A stretch of DNA of 64,000 bases from Bacteroidota bacterium (lineage in GTDB: Bacteria; Bacteroidota; Ignavibacteria; Ignavibacteriales; Ignavibacteriaceae). This document shows positions 27,667 through 35,261 of this stretch, piece after piece (position 1 is the stretch's first letter; every line of letters begins with the position of its first letter). The position numbers were made by a program, and so were the translations under genes. The stretch is taken from positions 62,001 through 126,000 of the forward strand of contig JAIUOE010000004.1 of assembly GCA_020161395.1 (NCBI GenBank), in the 5' to 3' direction. The notes below the pieces were generated by a model. It saw only the letters and a program-made list of their open reading frames with translations, searched no databases and was not told where the DNA came from.

Positions 27667-27700
27667 AAGCTGCCCGAGAATAAGTCCGGGCAGCTTTTTT
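27667..27700 (+). terminator. Intrinsic terminator of the aldehyde dehydrogenase gene
   Basis: A 10-bp stem, AAGCTGCCCG pairing with CGGGCAGCTT, and a ten-base loop precede a T-rich tail. It lies 38 nt past the stop codon and insulates the following peroxiredoxin gene. Confidence 0.9.
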
Positions 27701-27777
27701 GTTTTAAATCCGGAGAGGAAAAAATAACCGGAACACTCTCAGGATTGTGATTGTTTATTATGAAAAAAGGAGATACG

Positions 27778-28296
27778 ATGAATAATTTAAAAATATTTTT
27801 TCTGTTTGTATCCGGTTTGTTACTTGCTTCTTGTGGCGGGACTGCCGAGAATATCAAACCAGGAATGTCAGCACCTCAATTTTCATTGAGTGATCAAAAC
27901 GGAGTAACAGTCTCACTTTCCGATTTCAAAGGAAAGAGCCCTGTAGTTCTCTATTTTTATCCAAAAGCGGGCACACCCGGTTGCACAAAACAGGCATGCG
28001 GAATAAGAGATAACTTCAAGAAGTTTGAGGAGAACGGAATAAAGGTTCTGGGTATAAGTGTTGACGATACCAAAAGTCTGAAAGAATTTGAAACTGAACA
28101 AAAGCTCAATTTTACACTTCTCTCAGACTCGGATAAAAAAACAAGTGAAGCCTACGGGGTTTTGAATAAACTTGGCATGTCCAGCCGAATCACATTTATT
28201 ATCGACAAATCAGGTAACATCGCGCATATCTTGAGAGATGTCGATGTATCCAGCCATGCAGAAACCGTTTTCAATCTTTCGAAAAAGCTTATTTAG
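27778..28296 (+). CDS. Lipoprotein peroxiredoxin (BCP/PrxQ type)
   Basis: A 172-residue peroxiredoxin reducing hydroperoxides. The start at 27778 follows a textbook AAGGAG ribosome site; upstream in-frame codons are unsupported. It begins with a lipoprotein signal ending LLLASCGG, then KPGMSAPQFSLSDQNG and the BCP active site AGTPGCTKQACGIRDNF with both peroxidatic and resolving Cys. GISVDDTKSLKEFE follows. BCP proteins are normally cytoplasmic, so the lipid anchor places this one on the periplasmic or outer-membrane side, where it would need a periplasmic thiol reductant. Its stop overlaps the convergent purB stop by 4 nt. Confidence 0.92.
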   Translation: MNNLKIFFLFVSGLLLASCGGTAENIKPGMSAPQFSLSDQNGVTVSLSDFKGKSPVVLYFYPKAGTPGCTKQACGIRDNFKKFEENGIKVLGISVDDTKSLKEFETEQKLNFTLLSDSDKKTSEAYGVLNKLGMSSRITFIIDKSGNIAHILRDVDVSSHAETVFNLSKKLI

Positions 28297-29588
28297 CCAA
28301 GAGTCCTGTTGAAAATATAGTCGATATTTCGCATTGAATTTGTTAGATCAAATATTGCATCGAACCTCGTCGGATCAATATTTTGAACCACTTTTTCGTT
28401 TTTAAGGAGTTCTTCCTTCAGATTTAGTGAGGTATCACGCCAGACTCTCATTGCCGCATCCTGAACCGTTGCATACGATTCTTCCCGTGACATTCCCGAT
28501 TCGGTTAAAGCGAGCAGGACTTTCTGAGAATAAATCAGTCCACGGGTGAGATGGATGTTTCTCATCATGTTCTCAGGGTAAATAATAAGTTTTGTGACAA
28601 GGTCAATCGATTTTTGTAACATGTAATCGATAAGTATTGTGGCATCGGGAAAAACCACCCGTTCAACTGATGAGTGTGAGATATCCCTTTCATGCCAAAG
28701 GGCAATATTTTCGATGGCAGGGGAGACATAGGAACGCATCAGCCTCGCCATACCTGTAATCCTCTCACAGATGATCGGATTTCTTTTATGTGGCATTGCG
28801 GATGAGCCTTTTTGCCCTTTTCCAAAGTATTCCTCAGCTTCAAGAACTTCTGTTTTTTGCAGGTGTCTTATCTCGGTAGCAATTTTTTCGAGGGTACCTC
28901 CGATTATACCGAGCACAGACAGATAAAAAGCATGACGGTCTCTTTGAATGACCTGAGTGGAAACCGGCTCCGGTTTTAGCCCAAGTTTTTCACAAACGAA
29001 TTCTTCAACAACTGGTGAAAGGTGATCGAAAGTGCCCACTGCTCCGGAAATCTGTCCTGTTGAAATTTCATCAATCGCCTTCGTAAACCTCTCCCGGTTT
29101 CTTTTCATCTCATCGTACCACTGAGCAAATTTCAAACCCATTGTAGTAACCTCGGCATGTATTCCATGCGTTCTGCCGATGCATAATGTGTTTTTATGCT
29201 CAACTGCTCTCGTTTTCAGAGCATTCGTGAGAAGATCGATCTTCTTTAAAATGATGCCCGATGCTTCCTTGATCTGCACCGAAAGAGCTGTATCCAAAAC
29301 ATCCGAAGAGGTCATTCCATAATGCAGGTGCCTGCTCGCAGGTCCAATATTTTCATTAACATTGGTGAGAAATGCTATAACATCATGTTGGGTTGTGAGT
29401 TCAATTTCACTGATTCGCTCAACTGAAAACGAGGCTTTCTCCTTTATTACCGCAAGATCTTCCTTAGGTACTTCACCTGTGCCGACTCTTGCTTCTGTAG
29501 CCAGGATTTCGATTTTGAGCCATGTTTCATATTTAAATTGATCGCTCCAGATTTTTCCCATTTCCGGAAGAGTATATCTGTCGATCAT
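28293..29588 (-). CDS. purB: Adenylosuccinate lyase
   Basis: A fumarase/aspartase-superfamily enzyme of 431 residues acting twice in purine synthesis (SAICAR and adenylosuccinate cleavage). It has MIDRYTLPEMGKIWSD at the start, TQHDVIAFLTNVNE, the HYGMTSSDVLDTA and GRTHGIHAE His motifs, and the family signature GSSAMPHKRNPI with the catalytic Ser. It overlaps the stop of the DegS-like gene as ATGA, so the two are co-transcribed. No other pur gene is in the window. Confidence 0.97.
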   Translation of the reverse strand: MIDRYTLPEMGKIWSDQFKYETWLKIEILATEARVGTGEVPKEDLAVIKEKASFSVERISEIELTTQHDVIAFLTNVNENIGPASRHLHYGMTSSDVLDTALSVQIKEASGIILKKIDLLTNALKTRAVEHKNTLCIGRTHGIHAEVTTMGLKFAQWYDEMKRNRERFTKAIDEISTGQISGAVGTFDHLSPVVEEFVCEKLGLKPEPVSTQVIQRDRHAFYLSVLGIIGGTLEKIATEIRHLQKTEVLEAEEYFGKGQKGSSAMPHKRNPIICERITGMARLMRSYVSPAIENIALWHERDISHSSVERVVFPDATILIDYMLQKSIDLVTKLIIYPENMMRNIHLTRGLIYSQKVLLALTESGMSREESYATVQDAAMRVWRDTSLNLKEELLKNEKVVQNIDPTRFDAIFDLTNSMRNIDYIFNRTLG

Positions 29589-30724
29589 TTTCTTTTCTCC
29601 AGTTCCATTTCAAGTTTTAAATTCTTTTCATCGCGAAGAACGGAGAATGTAACATTCTGTCCTGTTCTGTATTCCTGCAAAGCACCGAGAAGAGTGTTCC
29701 GGTTGCTGATCTTGAAATCTCCGAGTGCAAGTATTACATCACCATTCTTGAATCCGGCTTTCTCTGCCGGTGAATTTTTCATAACGCTGTTTACGATCAC
29801 TCCTCTGGAGTTGGGAAGCTTGAAGTAAGCTGCAATTTTTTCATCTATATCCTGAACTCCAAGGCCTGTGAAGAAATTTCTGTCGATTTCGCCTTTAACT
29901 TTAAGTTCATCCACGATCTTCTTTACTTTATTTATCGGAATGGCAAATCCGAGACCGATACTTCCTTTTCCACTGCCGGTCGAGTAAATTATAGTATTCA
30001 TTCCAATTACATCACCCAAAGAATTAACCAGTGGTCCACCACTGTTTCCACCATTGATGGCTGCATCGGTCTGAATCATATTAAGATAAAAACGATCTTC
30101 AACAGGTTCAAGATTCATTCCGGTTGCTGAAATTACGCCAACAGTAACTGTGGGTTTGTCGTTAACATCAAACAGACCGAAAGGATTGCCGAGTGCAATC
30201 GACCATTCTCCGATAATTATATCAGATGAATTCCCAAGCTTTAGAAAGGGAAGTTTGTTCTCTTCAATTTTCAGCAGACAAACATCCGAGACTTTATCTG
30301 TCCCGATAACTTTGGCGTCGAAGTGTCTGCCGTCAGTCAAGGTGACAGTTATTTTTTTTGCATTTCCAGCAACATGATCATTTGTAAGAATGTAACCGTC
30401 TGCTGAAATCAAAAAGCCGGAACCTAGACCTTTTACTTCCTGCGAATAGCTTTGGTCACCAAAAAACTGTTGAAAGAAAGGATCATTGAAAAAAGGATTA
30501 AAGAACGGGTTATTTACCTGTCGAACTTCTGTGACATTGATTCCGACGATGGCAGGGGAGATTTTTGCCACGGTTCGCGTGATTATATTTTCTCTCTCGG
30601 AAGAGATGGAATTCGAATTCTCATAAATTGATTTACCCGATGAATTGTCACCATTTAGCAAAAATATTGCCGACGAAACGGCGATTACCGCAATGACTGT
30701 AAGAACCGGTCTGCTCTTCAACAC
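29585..30724 (-). CDS. DegS/HtrA-type periplasmic serine protease with one PDZ domain
   Basis: A trypsin-like protease of about 379 residues. It has an uncleaved-looking N-terminal membrane segment (KSRPVLTVIAVIAVSSAIFLL), the triad in LTNDHVAGN (His), VSDVCLLKIE (Asp) and NGGNSGGPLVN (Ser), and one C-terminal PDZ domain (GVIVNSVMKNSPAEKAGFKN). One PDZ plus an anchor is the DegS layout rather than DegP. An LA-like loop contains the Phe/Asn-rich NPFFNPFFNDPFFQQFFG, usual in FCB HtrA proteins. I placed the start at GTG 30724 (TTG 30721 is equally possible), because a GGAGG ribosome site at 30730-30734 lies inside a longer frame starting at 30751. Confidence 0.92.
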   Translation of the reverse strand: MLKSRPVLTVIAVIAVSSAIFLLNGDNSSGKSIYENSNSISSERENIITRTVAKISPAIVGINVTEVRQVNNPFFNPFFNDPFFQQFFGDQSYSQEVKGLGSGFLISADGYILTNDHVAGNAKKITVTLTDGRHFDAKVIGTDKVSDVCLLKIEENKLPFLKLGNSSDIIIGEWSIALGNPFGLFDVNDKPTVTVGVISATGMNLEPVEDRFYLNMIQTDAAINGGNSGGPLVNSLGDVIGMNTIIYSTGSGKGSIGLGFAIPINKVKKIVDELKVKGEIDRNFFTGLGVQDIDEKIAAYFKLPNSRGVIVNSVMKNSPAEKAGFKNGDVILALGDFKISNRNTLLGALQEYRTGQNVTFSVLRDEKNLKLEMELEKRK

Positions 30725-30808
30725 AAATACCTCCATCTGTTTAATTTTCAACTGTACAAAAATAAAAAAACGGCACTTTCAAAAAGGGTCATTTATTAAA
30801 AACCGGAA

Positions 30809-30839
30809 TTCTAACTTGTTAGAACTATTTCTCTAACAA
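30809..30839. promoter_or_regulatory. Overlapping inverted repeats upstream of hydCBA
   Basis: TTCTAAC-tt-GTTAGAA (30809-30824) is a perfect 7-bp palindrome. Its right half, read as TTGTTAGA, pairs with a second copy TCTAACAA at 30832-30839 across eight bases. Three half-sites of the same CTAACAA-type word therefore lie within 31 nt, about 120-150 nt before the hydrogenase start. This looks like an operator for a dimeric regulator. The half-site recalls but does not match the redox repressor Rex. Confidence 0.5.
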
Positions 30840-30956
30840 ATGAGAATTGTGTCTTATAAGCAAAAAGCGTGCCAATACGAATGTGAATGAATTTGTGACC
30901 TGTTTTTAATCGGCACGATTATTGCTTAATTTCAGTGTATCATTAAGGAAATTGCA

Positions 30957-31448
30957 ATGGCAAATCATATAATTGAAAATTACCCAAAGAACGACAGAAG
31001 TATCTTAATACCACTTCTGCAGGATATCCAGGATGAACACGGTTATCTGCCCGAAGATGTATTAACGGAAGCAGCCAAACATATCGGAATGCCTTTAAGC
31101 TCGATATATGGCGTTGCTACATTTTATAATCAGTTTCGTTTAACCCCGCTCGGCAAAAATATCGTCAGAGTGTGCAGAGGAACTGCTTGCCATGTAAAAA
31201 ATTCTGCAAACATTTTATTCGGACTTGAATCTGCTCTCAACATTAAAGCCGGTCAAACAACCCGTGACAAGAATTTTACTCTTGAGGTGGTCAGTTGCAT
31301 CGGTGCGTGTTCAATAGCTCCGGTAATATGCATCAACGATGATTATTATGGCAGAATTAGTGTAAAAGAAATTGATAAGATTCTCAAAAAATACCAGCCG
31401 GTTACCCCCAGATCATCATCGATTAAAACAGAGGAGACAGTAAAATGA
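30957..31448 (+). CDS. hydC: Electron-bifurcating [FeFe] hydrogenase, NuoE-like subunit
   Basis: A 163-residue thioredoxin-fold [2Fe-2S] protein of the NuoE/HydC family. It has the helical head NDRSILIPLLQDIQDEHGYLP and PLSSIYGVATFYNQF. The cluster Cys lie in VCRGTACHVK (C-x4-C) and VVSCIGACSIAP (C-x3-C). With HydB and HydA it forms the soluble trimer that couples NADH and reduced ferredoxin oxidation to H2 formation in Thermotoga-type enzymes. An AAGGAA ribosome site precedes the ATG. The gene ends in an ATGA overlap with hydB. Palindromes lie upstream. Confidence 0.94.
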   Translation: MANHIIENYPKNDRSILIPLLQDIQDEHGYLPEDVLTEAAKHIGMPLSSIYGVATFYNQFRLTPLGKNIVRVCRGTACHVKNSANILFGLESALNIKAGQTTRDKNFTLEVVSCIGACSIAPVICINDDYYGRISVKEIDKILKKYQPVTPRSSSIKTEETVK

Positions 31449-33430
31449 ACAGTTTTATCGAAAAATGTTGTTCGGAGTGCTGGCATTCACCTGAAAAACA
31501 GTGTCAGCATTTCGTACAGTGCTGTACTGAAGGACCACTCTGTCACCACAGCGAAGAGTGTACAAATGAAATTAAATCGTTCAACAACCGGCTTCTCTTC
31601 AAGGAGCATGAGGTACCTGTAATATTTATTGGTGCCGGAACCTGTGGACTTGCAGCCGGTGCGGCCAAAGTTGAAGAGGCTATAAAAGCTGAACTTGTGA
31701 AACAAAACATTGAAGCTCAAATTGTCAGAACCGGATGCATCGGTTACTGTGCAAAAGAACCAATAGTTGATATAAAACTTCCAAACGGTGAAAGAATTGC
31801 GTACTCGGAGGTTACTCCCAAACTGGCAGCAAAACTGATTCAGACCACAATTGTGGAAGGTGGAATTCTGCAGGATAATCTTCTCGGAAGTCATGAAAGA
31901 AAATCGGAAGTATGCGCATCAATGCACGACACACCTTTCTTCAGACATCAAAAGAAAATTGTTCTGGAGAATTGCGGTGTAATTAACCCCGATTCGATTG
32001 ACACATACATCGCCAGCGGTGGTTTTAAAGCAATTAACAAGGCTTTAAAGTTGATGAAACCGGAAGAAGTTGTGCAGGAAATTCTGGATTCCGGACTCAG
32101 AGGCAGAGGTGGTGCAGGATTTCCAACCGGTAAAAAATGGGAATTCGCACTAAAACAGAAATCTGAGACAAAATACATCATTTGTAATGCCGACGAAGGT
32201 GATCCCGGTGCTTTCATGGACAGATCAGTGCTCGAAAGTGACCCGTTTAAGCTCATTGAAGGTATGATGGTTGCCGCATATGCCATCGGTGCAAGTTCAG
32301 GATATATCTACTGCAGAGCTGAGTATCCTCTGGCAATATCGAGATTGACCCATTGTATCCATGAATGTGAACGGTATGGTTTACTTGGTGACAACATCCT
32401 TAACAGTGGATTCAACTTCAGACTGAAAATTAAAAAGGGTGCCGGTGCATTTGTTTGTGGAGAGGAAACCGCCCTTATTGCTTCAATTGAAGGAAAAAGA
32501 GGAATGCCAAAGCCAAGACCTCCATTTCCTGTGGTATCAGGTCTTTGGGGCAAACCGACTGTGATAAACAATGTCGAGACACTTTCAAATGTCTCCGCCA
32601 TTATAGCCAGAGGTGCAGAGTGGTTCTCAAGTGTTGGTACGGATAAAAGTAAAGGCACAAAAGTTTTCGCTCTCTCAGGTAAAATCGTAAACACAGGACT
32701 CGTTGAAATACCCATGGGAATTACACTCGAGGAAGTGGTTTTCAGCATTGGTGGCGGAATTCCTTACAACAAGAAATTCAAAGCCGTTCAGATAGGTGGA
32801 CCTTCGGGCGGTTGTTTGCCGATGAGTGTCATAAAAACCCAGGTTGATTATGAATCACTGAAAGAAGTCGGTGCAATGATGGGTTCGGGCGGTTTCGTTG
32901 TGATGGATGAGGACACTTGTATGGTGGATATCGCCAGATTCTTCCTCAACTTCATTCAAAATGAATCGTGCGGCAAATGCGTTCCCTGCAGAGAGGGTAC
33001 AAAGAGGATGCTTGAGATTATCGAGAGAATCCCGGTTGCCTACAAGGATGGAGCTGATAAATATGATCAGTTGCAGAGATTCAAAGGCATCATCGGATTG
33101 AAAAGACTGGCTGATGTAATCCGGGACACCTCATTATGCGGACTCGGGCAGTCGGCTCCCAATCCAATTCTTTCCGGTTTGCAATACTTCAAAGAAGAGT
33201 ATGAAGAGCATCTCTTCGACAGAAAATGCCGTTCCGGAGTTTGTAAAGAACTTCTGACCTTTACAATCGACAATACTCTATGCTCGGGTTGCGGTCTCTG
33301 TAAGAGAAAATGCGGTACCGAGGCAATAGTAGGGCAGAAGGGCGAAGGGCACTACATTTTACAGGATAAATGTATTAAATGTGGAATGTGTCTCGAAACC
33401 TGCAGATTCTGTGCAATTAATGTAAACTGA
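31445..33430 (+). CDS. hydB: Electron-bifurcating [FeFe] hydrogenase, NuoF-like subunit with extra Cys-rich head
   Basis: A 661-residue NuoF/HydB flavoprotein. Residues about 60-105 are a thioredoxin-like [2Fe-2S] domain. The NADH/FMN core holds GLRGRGGAGFPTGKKWEF and CNADEGDPGAFMDR. Next comes the [4Fe-4S] site ESCGKCVPCREG. Two C-terminal [4Fe-4S] motifs are CSGCGLCKRKCG and CIKCGMCLETC. Two oddities: residues 1-39 hold eight Cys and four His (CCSEC, CQHF, QCC, CHHSEEC) not seen in the Thermotoga protein, and the first of the four [2Fe-2S] Cys is missing (IFIGAGTCG). It should be the NADH-oxidising and probable bifurcating subunit. Confidence 0.93.
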   Translation: MNSFIEKCCSECWHSPEKQCQHFVQCCTEGPLCHHSEECTNEIKSFNNRLLFKEHEVPVIFIGAGTCGLAAGAAKVEEAIKAELVKQNIEAQIVRTGCIGYCAKEPIVDIKLPNGERIAYSEVTPKLAAKLIQTTIVEGGILQDNLLGSHERKSEVCASMHDTPFFRHQKKIVLENCGVINPDSIDTYIASGGFKAINKALKLMKPEEVVQEILDSGLRGRGGAGFPTGKKWEFALKQKSETKYIICNADEGDPGAFMDRSVLESDPFKLIEGMMVAAYAIGASSGYIYCRAEYPLAISRLTHCIHECERYGLLGDNILNSGFNFRLKIKKGAGAFVCGEETALIASIEGKRGMPKPRPPFPVVSGLWGKPTVINNVETLSNVSAIIARGAEWFSSVGTDKSKGTKVFALSGKIVNTGLVEIPMGITLEEVVFSIGGGIPYNKKFKAVQIGGPSGGCLPMSVIKTQVDYESLKEVGAMMGSGGFVVMDEDTCMVDIARFFLNFIQNESCGKCVPCREGTKRMLEIIERIPVAYKDGADKYDQLQRFKGIIGLKRLADVIRDTSLCGLGQSAPNPILSGLQYFKEEYEEHLFDRKCRSGVCKELLTFTIDNTLCSGCGLCKRKCGTEAIVGQKGEGHYILQDKCIKCGMCLETCRFCAINVN

Positions 33431-33443
33431 GCCGGAGATTAAA

Positions 33444-35162
33444 ATGGTAGAATTAACAATAAATAATTTAAAAGTTAAAGCCGAAGAAGGAATGACTATT
33501 CTTGATGCGGCAAAGTCTGTAGGTGTATCGATACCTACATTGTGTTACATTAAAAATTTGTTTCCAACAGGTGCCTGCAGAATGTGCGTGGTCGAAGTCT
33601 CCGGACAACGGAACCTGCTTCCTTCATGTGCATACCCTGTAGCGGAAGGGATGGTTGTTGAGACCAACTCGCCTCGGGTAAGAAGAGCCAGAAAGACGAT
33701 CGTCGAGCTTCTCGTTGAGAATCATCCACAGGACTGCCTGATTTGTGTTCGTAATAAAAATTGTGAACTTCAGGACCTCTCCGAAAGATATGCTGTACGG
33801 GAACACAGATTCGCCGGTGACAAGAGGAAACATGTTGTGGATATCTCAAGTCCTTCCTTGGAGAGGGATCCTGCAAAGTGTATTCTTTGCGGCAGATGCG
33901 TTCGAGTATGTAACGAAGTTCAAAAAGTTGGTGCCATTGATTTCTCTGGAAGGGGATTTGGCAGCATCGTGACAACTCCTTATAATAAAGGATTAAATGT
34001 AAGCGATTGTATCCTCTGCGGGCAGTGTATCCTTGCATGTCCTACAGCGGCACTTCGGGAAAGAAGTTCCACGAAAATTGTAAGTACAGCACTTGGAAAC
34101 AAGAATAAATTTGTCATAGCACAGATTGCTCCTGCAGTGAGAGCCACACTCGGTGAGGAATTCCACATGCCGGCAGGTACTGATGTTACAGGAAAACTCG
34201 TGAGTGGTTTAAGAAGGCTTGGGTTCAAGAAAGTGTTCGATACAAATTTCGCTGCTGATTTGACAATCATCGAAGAAGCAAACGAACTTGTATCGAGGGT
34301 CCAGAACAACCAGCCTCTTCCAATGTTCACGAGTTGCTGCCCGGGTTGGGTTAAGTTCGCTGAAATGAACTACCCTGAAATTATACCGAATCTCTCGAGT
34401 TGTAAATCGCCTCATGAGATGGAAGGTGCCGTTTTGAAAAGCTACTACGCCAAGAAGATGGGCATCAACCCGAGAGACATATTTGTGGTTTCAATTATGC
34501 CGTGTACGGTGAAGAAATTCGAATCCGAGAGACCCGAGCTTTCACATGATGCACTGCATGATGTCGATTCTGTTCTTACAACAAGAGAGCTTGTTCGTTT
34601 CTTCAATATGGCAGGTATCGATTTTTCCGATTTGCCGGATGAAGAATTTGACAATCCACTTGGTGAATCGACCGGAGCTGCAGCAATTTTCGGCACGAGC
34701 GGTGGTGTTATGGAAGCTGCGATAAGAACTGCATACTTCAATATTACTGGTGAAAATCTTGACAATGTGGAAGTTGACCAGATTCGTGGCATGGAAGGTG
34801 TAAAGTCAGCCACTCTTAAAATGGGTGATCTTGAAGTGAAAGTTGCCGTTGTCAATGGAATCGGAAATGTCAGACCTCTTATTGATGAGATAATTGCCGG
34901 CACATCGCCATATCACTTTATTGAAGTGATGGCTTGTCCGGGTGGTTGTATCAACGGAGGCGGGCAGCCTATCCATCAAAATCTCGATAATGTTATGAAA
35001 AGAGTTCGTGCATTGTATGAAATAGACAAACAGAGTGTAACAAGAAGATCACATGACAACGAATCAGTAAAGAAGCTCTATAAGGAGTTCCTGCGTGAAC
35101 CCGGAAGTCATACGGCTCATACATTGCTTCATACACATTACCATGACAGGACAGTTAAGTAA
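33444..35162 (+). CDS. hydA: [FeFe] hydrogenase catalytic subunit
   Basis: A 572-residue group A [FeFe] hydrogenase. The N-terminal [2Fe-2S] ligands are C34, C45, C48 and C62. The His-Cys3 [4Fe-4S] site is H94, C98, C101 and C107. Two [4Fe-4S] motifs follow (CILCGRCVRVC from 146, CILCGQCILAC near 190). The H-cluster motifs are TSCCPGW (C298/C299), MPCTVKKFE (C354) and ACPGGCINGGGQP (C498/C502), all intact. It makes or consumes H2 in the cytoplasm with HydB and HydC. It is shorter than Thermotoga HydA, lacking the C-terminal [2Fe-2S] domain. Maturases HydE, HydF and HydG are not in the window. Confidence 0.96.
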   Translation: MVELTINNLKVKAEEGMTILDAAKSVGVSIPTLCYIKNLFPTGACRMCVVEVSGQRNLLPSCAYPVAEGMVVETNSPRVRRARKTIVELLVENHPQDCLICVRNKNCELQDLSERYAVREHRFAGDKRKHVVDISSPSLERDPAKCILCGRCVRVCNEVQKVGAIDFSGRGFGSIVTTPYNKGLNVSDCILCGQCILACPTAALRERSSTKIVSTALGNKNKFVIAQIAPAVRATLGEEFHMPAGTDVTGKLVSGLRRLGFKKVFDTNFAADLTIIEEANELVSRVQNNQPLPMFTSCCPGWVKFAEMNYPEIIPNLSSCKSPHEMEGAVLKSYYAKKMGINPRDIFVVSIMPCTVKKFESERPELSHDALHDVDSVLTTRELVRFFNMAGIDFSDLPDEEFDNPLGESTGAAAIFGTSGGVMEAAIRTAYFNITGENLDNVEVDQIRGMEGVKSATLKMGDLEVKVAVVNGIGNVRPLIDEIIAGTSPYHFIEVMACPGGCINGGGQPIHQNLDNVMKRVRALYEIDKQSVTRRSHDNESVKKLYKEFLREPGSHTAHTLLHTHYHDRTVK

Positions 35163-35232
35163 ATCAGACTAATTAGGCTGAAATCAAATAAAAATTGCTT
35201 ATAATTTAAATACAATTTTTATTTTTTTTGTA

Positions 35233-35249
35233 ACTCCAAATCGTGGAGT
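35233..35249 (+). other. Small hairpin in the ccoI leader
   Basis: A perfect 6-bp inverted repeat, ACTCCA-aatcg-TGGAGT, directly follows a T-rich tract and lies 13 nt before the ccoI ATG. The 99-nt gap also contains the palindrome CTAATTAG (35169-35176). It may be an operator or an mRNA leader stem affecting ccoI translation; it is not a terminator for hydA, since no T-run follows. Confidence 0.35.
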
Positions 35250-35261
35250 CGTTGACGAAGA

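Noticed and set aside
30816-30839. Canonical Rex operator
   Set aside because: Half-sites resemble TTGTTA/TAACAA but the gap is 12 between these six-mers rather than the usual 6, so I list it only as an unidentified operator.
35231-35249. hydA terminator at the ACTCCA/TGGAGT hairpin
   Set aside because: The T-run precedes rather than follows the stem on the plus strand, so it cannot end hydA transcription in the usual way.
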